Below, piece after piece: positions 32,843 to 42,235 of a DNA stretch of 64,000 bases. The notes beneath the pieces are model-generated. The model saw only the letters and a program-made list of their open reading frames with translations. It searched no databases and was not told the DNA's origin. The stretch's first letter is position 1; each line of letters begins with the position of its first letter. Location: contig NZ_CP121682.1 of NCBI RefSeq assembly GCF_029760955.1, forward strand, positions 2,294,001 to 2,358,000. Reading direction: 5' to 3'. This DNA comes from Streptomyces cathayae (GTDB lineage Bacteria > Actinomycetota > Actinomycetes > Streptomycetales > Streptomycetaceae). A program made the translations under genes and the position numbers.

Positions 32843-33310
32843 GACACCCCCGGCCTCGAAGCATAGAAGGCACAGCCGAACCCCTTCCCCCGCCCACCAC
32901 TCACCCCGGCTCCCCTCCCCTCCGCCGTCGACCCACACACCGTGGAACGGGCGTGGTTCCTGGCGTCCAGGTGGAGCGCACCACCGTACGAACGACCTCG
33001 ACGCCCCTGGACCGCGTCTGCTCGGCTCTGCCTGGGGGGGACGGCGGACGGGAGGGGAGCATCCCGCTTCCACTACAGGCCCGCAGTCGGCGACGGTGCC
33101 CCCTCCATCCCGGTGCCGGCCGATCCCCCGCCGGAGGCATCATCTGCCGGCTCTCCGGGCTCAGGCATGGCGGTACCGGTGCCGCAGAGCCAACCGGGTG
33201 GCCGCGCGAGGCGTCCGAGGGCACCCGGAAGCCCTCAGGGCAGCCCTCTCCCGGGCCAGAGCCACGGCTCAGGAGCCCGTAGGCGGCCGGGCCCTTCCTT
33301 CGACACACGG
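32843..33310. other. Gene-free interval with copy 2 of the rlmN-start repeat
   Basis: No supported gene is seen. The only recognisable content is the repeat at 33152-33200 and scattered C-rich tracts. A short minus-strand frame beginning MPEPGEP at the repeat mimics the rlmN N-terminus (MPKPGEL) but degenerates. Confidence 0.6.
33152..33200. repeat. Direct repeat, copy 2 (relic of the rlmN 5' end)
   Basis: Forty-four of 49 positions match the rlmN start region at 31015-31063 in the same orientation. It carries a relic ATG with the codons MPEPGE. It could be an attachment-site duplication left by an integrated element, or the trace of a tandem duplication. Confidence 0.8.
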
Positions 33311-33348
33311 GTCGAGCCCCCGTGTCCGGCGGGACGCGGGGGCTCGAC
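33311..33348 (-). terminator. Terminator of the rpsB-cdsA gene group
   Basis: Arms gtcgagcccccg (33311-33322) and cgggggctcgac (33337-33348) are a perfect 12-bp stem, extended by near-complementary bases. It lies 20 bp beyond the cdsA stop. Confidence 0.85.
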
Positions 33349-33368
33349 GAGGGCCGGGACCGGCGGGG

Positions 33369-34493
33369 TCAGCTGCCGACGAACAGGACCAGCAGCAGCC
33401 ACACCACCGGGGCCGTGGGCAGCAGGGAGTCCAGGCGGTCCATGATGCCGCCGTGGCCGGGGAGCAGGGTGCCCATGTCCTTGATGCCCAGGTCCCGCTT
33501 GATCATGGACTCGCCCAGGTCGCCGAGGGTGGCGCTGACGGCGACCGCGAGGCCGAGCAGCAGCCCCTGCCACCAGGTGCCGTCGTCGATCAGGAACTGC
33601 ATGCACAGCGCGCCCGCCGCCATCGCGAACCCGACCGCGCCCAGCAGGCCCTCACGGGTCTTGCCGGGACTGATGCGCGGGGCGAGCTTGTGCGTGCCGA
33701 AGCGCCAGCCGACGGCGTACGCACCGGTGTCACTGATGACCGTGAGCAGCAGGAACACCAGGACCCGCCAGTGCCCGTCGTCCGCGGCCAGCATCATCGT
33801 GACGAAGGTCGCCAGGAACGGCACGTAGAACGCGGCGAAGACCCCCGCCGTGACGTCCCTGAGATAGTTCTCGGGCGGTTGGATCATCCGCCAGACCAGC
33901 ACCGCCAGCGCGGTGAACGCCATGGCGACCCACGCACCCTCGGCTCCCCGGACGTACCCGGCGACGACCATGGCGGCACCGCCGAGCGCCAGCGGCACGA
34001 GCGGCGCCAGGATCCCCTTGCGTTCCTCCAGCCGCTTGGTCAGCTCCCACAGGCCCACCACGACGGCGGCCGCGACGACACCGACGAAGGCCGCCTTGAC
34101 GACGAACAGCGACACGGCGATCAGCGCGCCGAGCCCGACACCGACCCCTATCGCGGCACCCAGGTCGCGTCCCGCGCTCTTCTTCTGCGGCGGGGGTGCC
34201 GGCTGCGGGGCGTCGGGCATGGGCTCCGGATTCTGCGGCATCTCCCCCGGATGGGGGCGCGCCCGCGTCGTCTCGTCTGGGAACAGAGGGCCGCTCAGCC
34301 GAGCGGTCTCCCGGTCCATGTCCTGATCGGCGCCGTGTTCGGGCAGGTCGGGCACGATGGGCATGGGGCGAGTCTGCTGCGCGTAGTGCGCATCGTACGG
34401 GGGACCCGCCGGGACAGCTCCCTGGACGGGCCCCTGCTCGGGCGGCCTCCAGTACCCGGCCTGCGGCGGCGCCCCCCAGGAAGAGTCGTTCAT
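33369..34493 (-). CDS. cdsA: Phosphatidate cytidylyltransferase CdsA
   Basis: The 374-residue protein makes CDP-diacylglycerol from phosphatidate and CTP. Residues 1 to about 105 are a Pro-rich cytoplasmic extension ([15 protein letters not shown]), longer than in other phyla but usual for Streptomyces. Eight or so membrane segments follow, ending with the CTP_transf_1 signature: KRDLGIKDMGTLLPGHGGIM and DRLDSLLPTAP. The ATG overlaps the frr stop (ATGA), so the two are coupled. It is the last gene before a strong terminator. Confidence 0.93.
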   Translation of the reverse strand: MNDSSWGAPPQAGYWRPPEQGPVQGAVPAGPPYDAHYAQQTRPMPIVPDLPEHGADQDMDRETARLSGPLFPDETTRARPHPGEMPQNPEPMPDAPQPAPPPQKKSAGRDLGAAIGVGVGLGALIAVSLFVVKAAFVGVVAAAVVVGLWELTKRLEERKGILAPLVPLALGGAAMVVAGYVRGAEGAWVAMAFTALAVLVWRMIQPPENYLRDVTAGVFAAFYVPFLATFVTMMLAADDGHWRVLVFLLLTVISDTGAYAVGWRFGTHKLAPRISPGKTREGLLGAVGFAMAAGALCMQFLIDDGTWWQGLLLGLAVAVSATLGDLGESMIKRDLGIKDMGTLLPGHGGIMDRLDSLLPTAPVVWLLLVLFVGS

Positions 34494-35050
34494 CAGACTT
34501 CGAGCAGTTCCGCTTCCTTGTGCTTCAGGAGCTCGTCCACCTGCGCGACGTACTTCGCGGTGGTGTCGTCGAGCTCCTTCTCCGCACGGCGGCCCTCGTC
34601 CTCGCCGACCTCGCCGTCCTTGATCATCTTGTCGACGCCGTCCTTGGCCTTGCGGCGCACGGCGCGGATGGAGACCTTGGCGTCCTCGGCCTTGGCCTTG
34701 GCCACCTTGATGTAGTCGCGGCGGCGCTCCTCGGTGAGCTCGGGGAACACCACGCGGATGATGTTGCCGTCGTTGCTCGGGTTGACGCCCAGGTCGGAGT
34801 CGCGGATGGCCTGTTCGATGTTGCGCAGGGCGCTCTTGTCGAACGGCGTCACCACGGCCATGCGCGGCTCGGGCACGGAGAACGAGGCCAGCTGGTTGAT
34901 CGGCGTCAGCGCGCCGTAGTAGTCGGCCACGATCTTGTTGAACATCGCCGGGTGCGCACGACCGGTGCGGATCGCGGCGAAGTCCTCCTTGGCGACCACG
35001 ACGGCCTTCTCCATTTTCTCCTCGGCCTCGAGGAGGGTCTCTTCGATCAC
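34493..35050 (-). CDS. frr: Ribosome recycling factor
   Basis: The 185-residue protein ([17 protein letters not shown]) matches RRF in full: [54 protein letters not shown] and [14 protein letters not shown]. Two adjacent GTG codons are possible; the second (35048-35050) is chosen because AGGAG is 6 nt upstream of it and only 3 nt from the first. With EF-G it splits post-termination ribosomes. It overlaps cdsA by one stop/start codon. Confidence 0.96.
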   Translation of the reverse strand: MIEETLLEAEEKMEKAVVVAKEDFAAIRTGRAHPAMFNKIVADYYGALTPINQLASFSVPEPRMAVVTPFDKSALRNIEQAIRDSDLGVNPSNDGNIIRVVFPELTEERRRDYIKVAKAKAEDAKVSIRAVRRKAKDGVDKMIKDGEVGEDEGRRAEKELDDTTAKYVAQVDELLKHKEAELLEV

Positions 35051-35230
35051 CACTTGCTCCTGCGTGTCTTGAGTAGGCCCGGCCGCGGTTCCCTGGCGGG
35101 GCGGCGGCCTGCTGCGTCGCGTCTTCTTCCTGCACGGTTCCCGACCGGCGGGACATTGTCCATCCCCCGGCCCGGTCCGTCCCGTCCGTCCCCAGGAGTG
35201 TCCTGGCGCGGGCGGGTGGTTCTGGTCCGG

Positions 35231-35989
35231 TCAGTTCCGGTCCGTCTGGTCACCCACAAGTGTGCCGATCTTCTCACCCTTGACGGCGCGCGCGATATTG
35301 CCCTCCGTCAGCAGCTCGAAGACGACGATCGGGAGCTTGTTGTCGCGGCACAGGGTGACGGCCGTGGCGTCGGCGACCTTCAGGTCACGCGTGATGACCT
35401 CCCCGTACCCGAGGTGGTCGAACTTCACCGCGTCGGGGTTGGTCTTCGGGTCGGAGTCGTAGACCCCGTCCACGCCGTTCTTGCCCATCAGCAGCGCCTC
35501 GGCGTCGATCTCCAGGGCGCGCTGGGCGGCGGTGGTGTCGGTGGAGAAGTACGGCATGCCCATACCGGCACCGAAGATGACCACGCGGCCCTTCTCCAGG
35601 TGCCGTACGGCTCGCAGGGGGATGTAGGGCTCCGCGACCTGGCCCATGGTGATGGCGGTCTGCACCCTGCAGTCCACGCCCTCCTTCTCCAGGAAGTCCT
35701 GGAGCGCCAGGCAGTTCATCACGGTGCCCAGCATGCCCATGTAGTCGGAGCGGGCCCGGTCCATGCCGCGCTGCTGCAGTTCCGCGCCGCGGAAGAAGTT
35801 GCCGCCGCCGATGACGGCGGCGATCTGCGCGCCGTCCCGGACGACCGCCGCGATCTCGCGTGCCACGGCGTGCACCACGTCGGGATCGACGCCAAGGCCG
35901 CCGCCACCGGAGAATGCCTCTCCGGACAGCTTCAGCAGAAACCGGCCGCGTACTTTGCCGTCGTCGCTCTTCTCGGCCCTGGTGGTCAT
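35231..35989 (-). CDS. pyrH: Uridylate kinase (UMP kinase)
   Basis: The 252-residue amino-acid-kinase-fold enzyme starts [20 protein letters not shown]. Landmarks are [46 protein letters not shown] helix ([14 protein letters not shown]), and GTGNPYFSTDT equivalent ([14 protein letters not shown]). It phosphorylates UMP to UDP in pyrimidine nucleotide synthesis and is feedback-controlled by UTP in the family. It lies between tsf and frr in the order conserved across bacteria, preceded by a terminator hairpin, so it may have its own promoter. Confidence 0.95.
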   Translation of the reverse strand: MTTRAEKSDDGKVRGRFLLKLSGEAFSGGGGLGVDPDVVHAVAREIAAVVRDGAQIAAVIGGGNFFRGAELQQRGMDRARSDYMGMLGTVMNCLALQDFLEKEGVDCRVQTAITMGQVAEPYIPLRAVRHLEKGRVVIFGAGMGMPYFSTDTTAAQRALEIDAEALLMGKNGVDGVYDSDPKTNPDAVKFDHLGYGEVITRDLKVADATAVTLCRDNKLPIVVFELLTEGNIARAVKGEKIGTLVGDQTDRN

Positions 35990-36025
35990 GGGGATCCCGC
36001 CTCTTTCACCTGTTGCACATACGAA

Positions 36026-36077
36026 GGAGGCCACTGCCGGCGGGGTGTGCTTCGCATCCCATGCGGCAATGGCCTCC
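36026..36077 (-). terminator. Hairpin terminator after tsf
   Basis: Arms at 36026-36039 and 36064-36077 form a 14-bp stem with one G-T type mismatch, between tsf and pyrH. Confidence 0.75.
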
Positions 36078-36178
36078 TCGTCAGATCTGCTGTCACCCGG
36101 CACGCGCACGTGCGTGACGGCGTGTCCGGACGACTGCTGACGACCCTATCGGGGTCGCGCGCCCGTCGCGGTACGGAC

Positions 36179-37024
36179 TCAGACGCCGACCTTGATGCGC
36201 GTGAAGCGCTTCAGGGTGACACCGGCCTCGTCCAGAACCTGCTGGACGGACTTCTTGTTGTCCAGCGCGTAGGGCTGGCCGAGCAGCGTGGCGTCCTTGA
36301 AGAAGCCGTTGAGGCGACCCTCGACGATCTTCGGCAGGGCGGCCTCGGGCTTGCCCTCGGCGCGGGTGGTCTCCTCGGCGACACGGCGCTCGGTCGCGAT
36401 GACCTCGGCCGGCACGTCCTCCTTGGAGAGGTACTGCGGCGCGAACGCGGCGATGTGCTGGGCGACGCCCTTGGCGACCGCGGCGATCTCGTCGGTCTGC
36501 TTGTCGAACTCGACGAGGACACCGATCTGCGGGGGCAGGTCGGGCATCGTGCGGTGCATGTACGCCGCCACGTAGCCGTCGGCGAACAGGGCGAAGCGGT
36601 CCAGGACGATCTTCTCGCCCAGGTTGGCGTTGGCCTCGTCCACGAACGCCTGGACGGTCTTGCCGGCCTCGATCTCGGAGGCGAGCAGGGCCTCGATGTC
36701 GGCCGGGGAGGTCTTGGCGACGTGCTCGACGATGGTGGTGGCCACGCCCTGGAACTTCTCGCCCTTGGCGACGAAGTCCGTCTCGCACTTCAGCTCGACG
36801 AGGACGCCGGAGGAGTTGTCGTCGGCGATGATCGAGACCACGGCGCCGTTCTCGGCGGAGCGGCCCTCGCGCTTGGCGACGCCCTTCTGGCCCTTGATAC
36901 GGAGCGCCTCGACGGCCTTCTCGACGTTGCCCTCGGCCTCGTCCAGCGCCTTCTTGCAGTCCATCATGCCGGCGCCGGTGAGCTCCCGGAGCTTCTTGAC
37001 GTCGGCGGCGGTGTAGTTCGCCAT
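36179..37024 (-). CDS. tsf: Elongation factor Ts
   Basis: The 281-residue protein ([20 protein letters not shown]) carries the two EF-Ts signatures: [20 protein letters not shown] and [15 protein letters not shown]. The TDFVA motif contacts EF-Tu and promotes GDP release. Length is normal for actinobacteria. It follows rpsB with about 158 bp between, including a hairpin that may act as partial terminator so that tsf is expressed below rpsB. Confidence 0.97.
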   Translation of the reverse strand: MANYTAADVKKLRELTGAGMMDCKKALDEAEGNVEKAVEALRIKGQKGVAKREGRSAENGAVVSIIADDNSSGVLVELKCETDFVAKGEKFQGVATTIVEHVAKTSPADIEALLASEIEAGKTVQAFVDEANANLGEKIVLDRFALFADGYVAAYMHRTMPDLPPQIGVLVEFDKQTDEIAAVAKGVAQHIAAFAPQYLSKEDVPAEVIATERRVAEETTRAEGKPEAALPKIVEGRLNGFFKDATLLGQPYALDNKKSVQQVLDEAGVTLKRFTRIKVGV

Positions 37025-37124
37025 GAGTCTGTGAGTCTTTCTCGAAGTCTGGAGGTTCGGAGATCCGCGGGTCCGCGATCTACGGGTGGACGCAGATCGC
37101 GGACTCAGCGCTGACCTACGGGTG

Positions 37125-37164
37125 TACGGCGGGAGCGGACTTCAGATGGCCCGCTCCCGCCGTA
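37125..37164 (-). terminator. 14-bp hairpin between rpsB and tsf
   Basis: Arms at 37125-37138 and 37151-37164 are exact inverted repeats with a 12-nt loop, starting 18 bp after the rpsB stop. It may be a terminator or attenuator. Confidence 0.75.
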
Positions 37165-37182
37165 TCCGCACGGACGGGCCGG

Positions 37183-38136
37183 TCAGGCCTGGTCGGCCTC
37201 GGCGGCCGGGGCGGCGTCGGCCGCGGGGGCCTCGGCAGCAGGAGCCTCAGCCGCGGGGGCCTCGGCAGCGGGGGCCTCGGCGGCGGGAGCCTCAGCCGCG
37301 GGGGCCTCGGCAGCCTCGGCCGGCTTCTCGGCCTCGGCGGCGGCCGGGGTCTCGTCGGCCTTCTTCTCACCCTCGAGCAGGTCGCGCTCCCACGCGGCGA
37401 GGGGCTCGCCGGCGGCCTTCTCACCCTTGCCCTCGGTCGCGACACCGGAGCGGGAGATGAGGCCCTCGGCCACGGCGTCGGCGATCACGCGGGTGAGCAG
37501 GGTGACGGAGCGGATCGCGTCGTCGTTGCCCGGGATCTTGTAGTCGACCTCGTCGGGGTCGCAGTTGGTGTCGAGGATGGCGACGACCGGAATGTTGAGC
37601 TTCCGGGCCTCGCCGACCGCGATGTGCTCCTTCTTGGTGTCCACGATCCAGACGGCGCTGGGCACCTTCTGCATCTCGCGGATACCGCCGAGGGTCTTCT
37701 CCAGCTTGGCCTTCTCGCGGGAGAGGACCAGCAGCTCCTTCTTGGTGAGGCCGGAGGCGGCCACGTCCTCGAAGTCGATCTGCTCGAGTTCCTTGAGGCG
37801 CTGCAGACGCTTGTAGACGGTCGAGAAGTTGGTGAGCATGCCGCCCAGCCAGCGCTGGTTGACGTAGGGCATGCCGACGCGGGTGGCCTGCTCCGCGATG
37901 GCCTCCTGCGCCTGCTTCTTCGTACCGACGAACATGACCGTGCCGCCGTGGGCGACGGTCTCCTTGACGAACTCGTAGGCGCGGTCGATGTACGACAGCG
38001 ACTGGAGCAGGTCGATGATGTAGATGCCGTTGCGCTCGGTGAAGATGAAGCGCTTCATCTTCGGGTTCCAACGGCGGGTCTGGTGACCGAAGTGGACGCC
38101 GCTCTCCAGCAGCTCCCGCATCGTGACGACGGCCAT
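37183..38136 (-). CDS. rpsB: 30S ribosomal protein S2
   Basis: The 317-residue protein begins [20 protein letters not shown] at ATG 38136, behind AAGGAGA. The S2 core is complete ([74 protein letters not shown]). The last about 65 residues form an acidic extension made of Ala/Pro/Glu repeats, with about six near-identical PAAEA units in tandem. Such tails occur in actinobacterial S2 and vary in length. S2 assembles late on the 30S subunit. Confidence 0.97.
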   Translation of the reverse strand: MAVVTMRELLESGVHFGHQTRRWNPKMKRFIFTERNGIYIIDLLQSLSYIDRAYEFVKETVAHGGTVMFVGTKKQAQEAIAEQATRVGMPYVNQRWLGGMLTNFSTVYKRLQRLKELEQIDFEDVAASGLTKKELLVLSREKAKLEKTLGGIREMQKVPSAVWIVDTKKEHIAVGEARKLNIPVVAILDTNCDPDEVDYKIPGNDDAIRSVTLLTRVIADAVAEGLISRSGVATEGKGEKAAGEPLAAWERDLLEGEKKADETPAAAEAEKPAEAAEAPAAEAPAAEAPAAEAPAAEAPAAEAPAADAAPAAEADQA

Positions 38137-38429
38137 GGCCGTATCTCCTTGTGTTTCTCGGTTGTGCCGCGGGGACCGGCGGTTCCCGCGCCTGACGCCC
38201 ACGACGCGCCGTTGCCACAGAGGACCGAGGGGCGCTGACACCCGGAGCGATCTCGACCGTGCGGTCGTGACCGGACCTGATGTCGGGGCGTGCGAAGTCG
38301 ACCCGGTGACCCGGATCGCCACCCAGAAGTGTACGGGACCCGCAGGGCACCGGGTGACGTCGTTGTCCACAACCGGCCGGTGATCCACAGGACCCGGCGG
38401 TGATCACGGATCTCGGGGAGGCTCCCCGC
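38137..38429. other. Divergent intergenic region of rpsB and the M23 peptidase gene
   Basis: This 293-bp region holds the rpsB promoter and leader. I see no convincing consensus promoter or autoregulatory S2-binding structure by eye. Confidence 0.4.
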
Positions 38430-39128
38430 ATGCGAGTGAGCCGTTTTCCGGGGACGTGTGCGCGCCTGGCCGTCCTGCTGGTCCTGACGCCTACGGTGCT
38501 GCTGTCACCACCGCCGCCTTCGCTTCCGTCGCTCGTGGCTCGGACGGGTGACACGGCTCCGCCGGATGCCGACGCCGATGCCTCTGGTGCCGGCCGTACC
38601 ACCGGTACCACTGACACCGCCGGTACCGGTTCCGGTGCCGGTTCCGGTGCGGCGGCCCCCGGGCCCGGAGTGCCGGCCGTCGGGCGGGTCTGGCCCGTGG
38701 GGGTACGACCACGGGTGCTGCGCGGCTGGGAACCACCGGAGACCAGGTACGGGCGCGGACACCGCGGTGTGGACCTGGCTGCGGCTCCGGGGACACCGGT
38801 GCGGGCGGTGGCGGCGGGCCGGGTCTCCTACGCCGGCCGGGTGGCCGGCCGGGGCGTCGTCTCGGTGGAGCTGTCCGGCACGGGCGCCCCGCCTCTGCGT
38901 ACGACCTACGAGCCGGTCCTGCCGTCGGTGGAGGAAGGAACCGAGGTGGCGCCGGGCGAGGTGATCGGCACGGTGGCGGCCACGGGCTCCCACTGCACGG
39001 CCCCCTGCCTGCACTGGGGCCTGCTGAGGGCGGACCTCTACCTCAACCCGCTCGACCTGCTCCCTCCCCACCTGCTCGGCGGCCCCTCAAGACTCCTCCC
39101 GGTGCTCGGCGTACCGCTGCCGGAGTGA
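38430..39128 (+). CDS. Secreted M23 family (LytM-like) metallopeptidase
   Basis: From ATG 38430, behind a GGGGAGG site, the 232-residue product begins with a signal peptide (MRVSRFPGTCARLAVLLVLT). A Thr/Gly/Ala-rich spacer of about 50 residues follows, then an M23 domain: GRGHRGVDLAAAPGTPV (zinc His and Asp), VRAVAAGRVSYAGRVAGRGV, and GSHCTAPCLHWGLLRAD (the final His of an HxH-like site, with two Cys flanking). It should act on cell-wall peptidoglycan cross-bridges outside the membrane, or be a regulatory homologue. It is divergent from rpsB. An upstream in-frame GTG (38400) is a poorer start. Confidence 0.85.
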   Translation: MRVSRFPGTCARLAVLLVLTPTVLLSPPPPSLPSLVARTGDTAPPDADADASGAGRTTGTTDTAGTGSGAGSGAAAPGPGVPAVGRVWPVGVRPRVLRGWEPPETRYGRGHRGVDLAAAPGTPVRAVAAGRVSYAGRVAGRGVVSVELSGTGAPPLRTTYEPVLPSVEEGTEVAPGEVIGTVAATGSHCTAPCLHWGLLRADLYLNPLDLLPPHLLGGPSRLLPVLGVPLPE

Positions 39129-39195
39129 CCGGGACACCGGAGAGCGGGGGCCGGGGCCGGAGGGGCCGGAGCCGGGCTGGTCAGGGCCGCACTGG

Positions 39196-39777
39196 TCAGG
39201 GCCGGACGCCCCGGAGGGTCATGGCGACCGCCGCCTCTGTGATCGTCTCCGGGTTCTCCGCTGCGCCCAGTTCGATCCGGCGCACGGCGGCGTCGACCAC
39301 GCCCTGGAGCAGCATCGCCGCGAGCCGGGGCTGTTCGTGGCCCAGTTCGCCCAGTGCCTCGACGATCATCGCGACGAGTCCGCCGTGCGCCGCGCGGATC
39401 TTCTCCCGGGCGCCCGCGTCGAGTTCACTCGCGGAGATGGCCACCACCGCACGGTGACGCCGGTCCCCCACCAGTGCCAGCTGCTTGCGGACGTACGCCT
39501 CGATCTTGGCCTCGGCGCCGTCGGCCGCGGCCATCGCGAACTCGACCTCGGCCGCCCAGACCGGGAAGTCGACCTCGCACAACTCCTCGACCACGGCCGC
39601 CCGGGAGCGGAAGTACTCGTACACGGACGAGCGCGCCAGGCCGGTGCGCTCAGCGAGGGCGGGGAAGGTCAGCGCCTCCGTACCGCCCTCGGACAGCAGG
39701 GAGCGTGCCGCGTCCAGCAGGGCGGCTCGCTGCATCGACCGGTGCTCGGCCACGGAGGCCGCTCGAATCCTTGGCAC
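39196..39777 (-). CDS. TetR family transcriptional regulator
   Basis: The 193-residue protein starts GTG 39775-39777 (VPRIRAASVAEHRSMQRAAL). The N-terminal DNA-binding domain has the TetR pattern: LLDAARSLLSEGGTEALTFP, ALAERTGLARSSVYEYFRSR. The helical C-terminal ligand domain is divergent and no effector can be guessed. It follows whiG by about 95 bp on the same strand, but shares no operon function. The frame appears open far upstream only because high G+C DNA lacks stops. Confidence 0.88.
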   Translation of the reverse strand: MPRIRAASVAEHRSMQRAALLDAARSLLSEGGTEALTFPALAERTGLARSSVYEYFRSRAAVVEELCEVDFPVWAAEVEFAMAAADGAEAKIEAYVRKQLALVGDRRHRAVVAISASELDAGAREKIRAAHGGLVAMIVEALGELGHEQPRLAAMLLQGVVDAAVRRIELGAAENPETITEAAVAMTLRGVRP

Positions 39778-39872
39778 GCCCACCACTTTACGGACGCCCC
39801 GCGCGAGGGGGGAGCCCTCGGGCCGAAACCGCAGGTGGCGCGGGTGCACCCGCAACCCGCCGGGCGGTCGGC

Positions 39873-40715
39873 TCAGCCGCCGAAGCTCGCCAGCTTCGCC
39901 CTCAGCTGGAGTACGGACTTGGTGTGGATCTGGCTGACCCTGCTCTCCGTGACCCCCAGCACATGGCCGATCTCGGCCAGGGTGAGCCCTTCGTAGTAGT
40001 ACAGCGTGACCACGGTCTTCTCGCGTTCGGGAAGCGTGTTGATCGCCCGCGCGAGGAACCGTCGCAGCTCCCGGTCCTCGGCCACCTCCACCGGGTTGTC
40101 GGCGGCGGTGTCCTCCAGGGTGTCCATCAGGCTGAGCCGGTCGCCGCTGTCGCCTCCGGCGTGCAGCAGCTCCTCCAGGGCGACGACGTTCGCGAGGGAC
40201 AGCTGGCTGAAAACCGCGTGCAGTTCCTCCACGGCGATCCCCATCTCGCCGGCGACCTCGCTCTCCGTCGGCGTACGCCTGAGCCGGGCCTCCAGCGTCG
40301 CGTACGCCCGCTCGACGTTGCGTGCCTTCTGCCGCACCGAGCGCGGAATCCAGTCCAGGGCCCGCAGCTCGTCGATCATCGCGCCCCTGATGCGGGTGAT
40401 CGCGTAGGTCTCGAACTTGATCTCCCGGTCGACGTCGAACTTCTCGATCGCGTCGATCAGCCCGAACACCCCGGAGGAGACGAAGTCCGCCTGATCCACA
40501 TTGGGCGGCAGCCCCACGCTGACCCGGCCCGCGACGTACTTCACCAACGGCGAGTAGTGCAGGATCAGCTGTTCCCGCAGCCGCTCGTCCCCCGTCGCCT
40601 TGTACGACCGCCACAGCTCGTCGAGCGTCGAGGGAGCGGGCGGCCGCACGCTGCCACCGTCACGGGCGGCTGGGGGGATCGCCGCCCGGTCGGACCCGGA
40701 GGTGTGCTGGGGCAT
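39873..40715 (-). CDS. whiG: Sporulation sigma factor WhiG (FliA/sigma-28 family)
   Basis: The 280-residue protein starts [18 protein letters not shown]. Region 2 is clear ([80 protein letters not shown]), region 3 follows, and region 4 is intact ([40 protein letters not shown]). WhiG starts the aerial-hypha-to-spore programme in Streptomyces by transcribing whiH and whiI, and is held in check by the anti-sigma factor RsiG with c-di-GMP. ATG 40713-40715 has only a weak AAGG element upstream. Confidence 0.97.
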   Translation of the reverse strand: MPQHTSGSDRAAIPPAARDGGSVRPPAPSTLDELWRSYKATGDERLREQLILHYSPLVKYVAGRVSVGLPPNVDQADFVSSGVFGLIDAIEKFDVDREIKFETYAITRIRGAMIDELRALDWIPRSVRQKARNVERAYATLEARLRRTPTESEVAGEMGIAVEELHAVFSQLSLANVVALEELLHAGGDSGDRLSLMDTLEDTAADNPVEVAEDRELRRFLARAINTLPEREKTVVTLYYYEGLTLAEIGHVLGVTESRVSQIHTKSVLQLRAKLASFGG

Positions 40716-41035
40716 TCGTCGCCTTGTGCCGTTCTGCGGCGGACCGTTGCCGCCTGCGTGAGCTGTCCGTCCGATGCCGAGCCGCCCGTCTGTGCCTGCC
40801 CGGATCGCCTGCCGTGATGCCCTTCCGTGCTGTCTTTCCGTATCGGGACGCCTGTGAGCGTAGCGTGACTGAGGGGTCGCGGTGCGCGAAGAAGTGAGGT
40901 CGGGGCGCGCGTGGAGGTGCCCCGACCCAGGCCCCGCCGGGTCGTACTCGTCGCTCTGTGTGTTCACCCGGGTGTCCCAACTGACGTATTTTCCAAGGTG
41001 CGTGGACGTTCCCCCGGACGGCCGAACACACTCCG
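40716..41035. other. Intergenic region between dprA and whiG
   Basis: This 320-bp stretch must include the whiG promoter. It contains no gene that I can support; reading frames on both strands are Arg/Pro-biased shadows. No clear promoter hexamers are seen. Confidence 0.4.
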
Positions 41036-42235
41036 TCAGTGGTCATCGGAGCCACCCCCGACCGGAATCACCGCCTGGCGTGTCAACTTCCAGTCGTCGC
41101 CGTGTCGTTCGACGTATCCAAGTGCTCGCAGTTCGTACAGTCTCGCGATCGCGTCGTCGCGGGTGGTGCGCGCGCCGCACGCGATGCCGTCCACGCCGGC
41201 CGCCGCCCGCGCCGGCAGCGCGTCGAGGACCTGGCGGGCGGCCGGATCCAGCAGGTCGCGGGGCAGTACCGGGCCGCGCCGGTCCGGTGCCAGTTCGCCC
41301 ATGTCTCCGACCAGTTCGATGACCTCCGCGGCGTCGGTGACCAGCACCGCCTCCTGCCGCAGCAGTTCGTGCACCCCGGCGGAGCGCCCGCTGGTGGCCG
41401 GCCCGGGCACCCCCATCGTGTGGCGTCCCAGGCGCCGGGCCGCCCTGGCGGTCACCAGGGAGCCGCTGCGGTGGGCGGCCTCGACGACCACGGTGCCCCG
41501 GGTGAGCGCGGCGATGACCCGGTTGCGGAGGATGAATCTGCTCGCCGTCGGGTGATCACCGGGCGGCAGCTCGCCGATCACCAGCCCCTGTTCCGCGATC
41601 CTGGTGATCAGTCCGGTGTGTCCGCGCGGGTAGGGCCGGTCGACCCCGCAGGCGAGGACGGCGACGGTGGCGCCGCCCGAGCCGAGCGCACCGCGGTGGG
41701 CGGCGCCGTCGACCCCGTAGGCGCCGCCGGAGACCACGACCCAGCCGCGTTCGGCGAGTTCGGCGGAGAGGGTGGCGGCCATGTGGGCCCCGTAGTCGGT
41801 GCAGGCGCGGGCACCGACTACGGCGACCGAGCGCAGCGCCCACATCCGCAGGTCGGCGGGGCCGCGCACCCACAGCCCGAGGGGCCGGCCGTCCCCCAGG
41901 TCGTCGAGCTGCCGGGGCCACTCGGCCGTCCCGGGGCACACGAACCGCGCCCCGGCGTCCCGCGCGACGGCGAGATCCCGGTCCGGTACGGCCCGCTCGG
42001 CCCGCGCCAGCAGTCCGGCCCACCGCCGGCCGCTCACCCCCGGCAGCGGCTCGGCTCCGTCCCGCAGCCGTGACACCACTTGCCGTGCGCCCAGTTCCCG
42101 CACCCACCGCCCACCGGTCTCGTCGCCGGGTTCCAGGACGCGGGTGAGGAAGATCCGGGCGAGGAACTCGTCACCGCGGCCGCCGGCCGGTTCACGGCCG
42201 GGCCGCCCGTCCGCGGGCTCGCCGGCGCGGCTCAT
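41036..42235 (-). CDS. dprA: DNA-processing protein DprA (Smf)
   Basis: The 399-residue protein starts at ATG 42235, overlapping the comM stop (ATGA). The Rossmann-like DprA core is present: [78 protein letters not shown], and [21 protein letters not shown]-terminal winged-helix domain (about residues 320-390, [20 protein letters not shown]) is retained. In competent bacteria DprA loads RecA on incoming single strands; in Streptomyces its role is unclear. Confidence 0.93.
   Translation of the reverse strand: MSRAGEPADGRPGREPAGGRGDEFLARIFLTRVLEPGDETGGRWVRELGARQVVSRLRDGAEPLPGVSGRRWAGLLARAERAVPDRDLAVARDAGARFVCPGTAEWPRQLDDLGDGRPLGLWVRGPADLRMWALRSVAVVGARACTDYGAHMAATLSAELAERGWVVVSGGAYGVDGAAHRGALGSGGATVAVLACGVDRPYPRGHTGLITRIAEQGLVIGELPPGDHPTASRFILRNRVIAALTRGTVVVEAAHRSGSLVTARAARRLGRHTMGVPGPATSGRSAGVHELLRQEAVLVTDAAEVIELVGDMGELAPDRRGPVLPRDLLDPAARQVLDALPARAAAGVDGIACGARTTRDDAIARLYELRALGYVERHGDDWKLTRQAVIPVGGGSDDH

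Noticed and set aside
32841..34715. 624-codon plus-strand frame opposite cdsA and frr
   Set aside because: Low-complexity shadow of the minus-strand genes; no start signals.
39196..40614. Apparent fusion of a 270-residue N-terminus to the TetR regulator
   Set aside because: The upstream part is whiG in another frame; the TetR start at GTG 39777 gives a normal-length protein.
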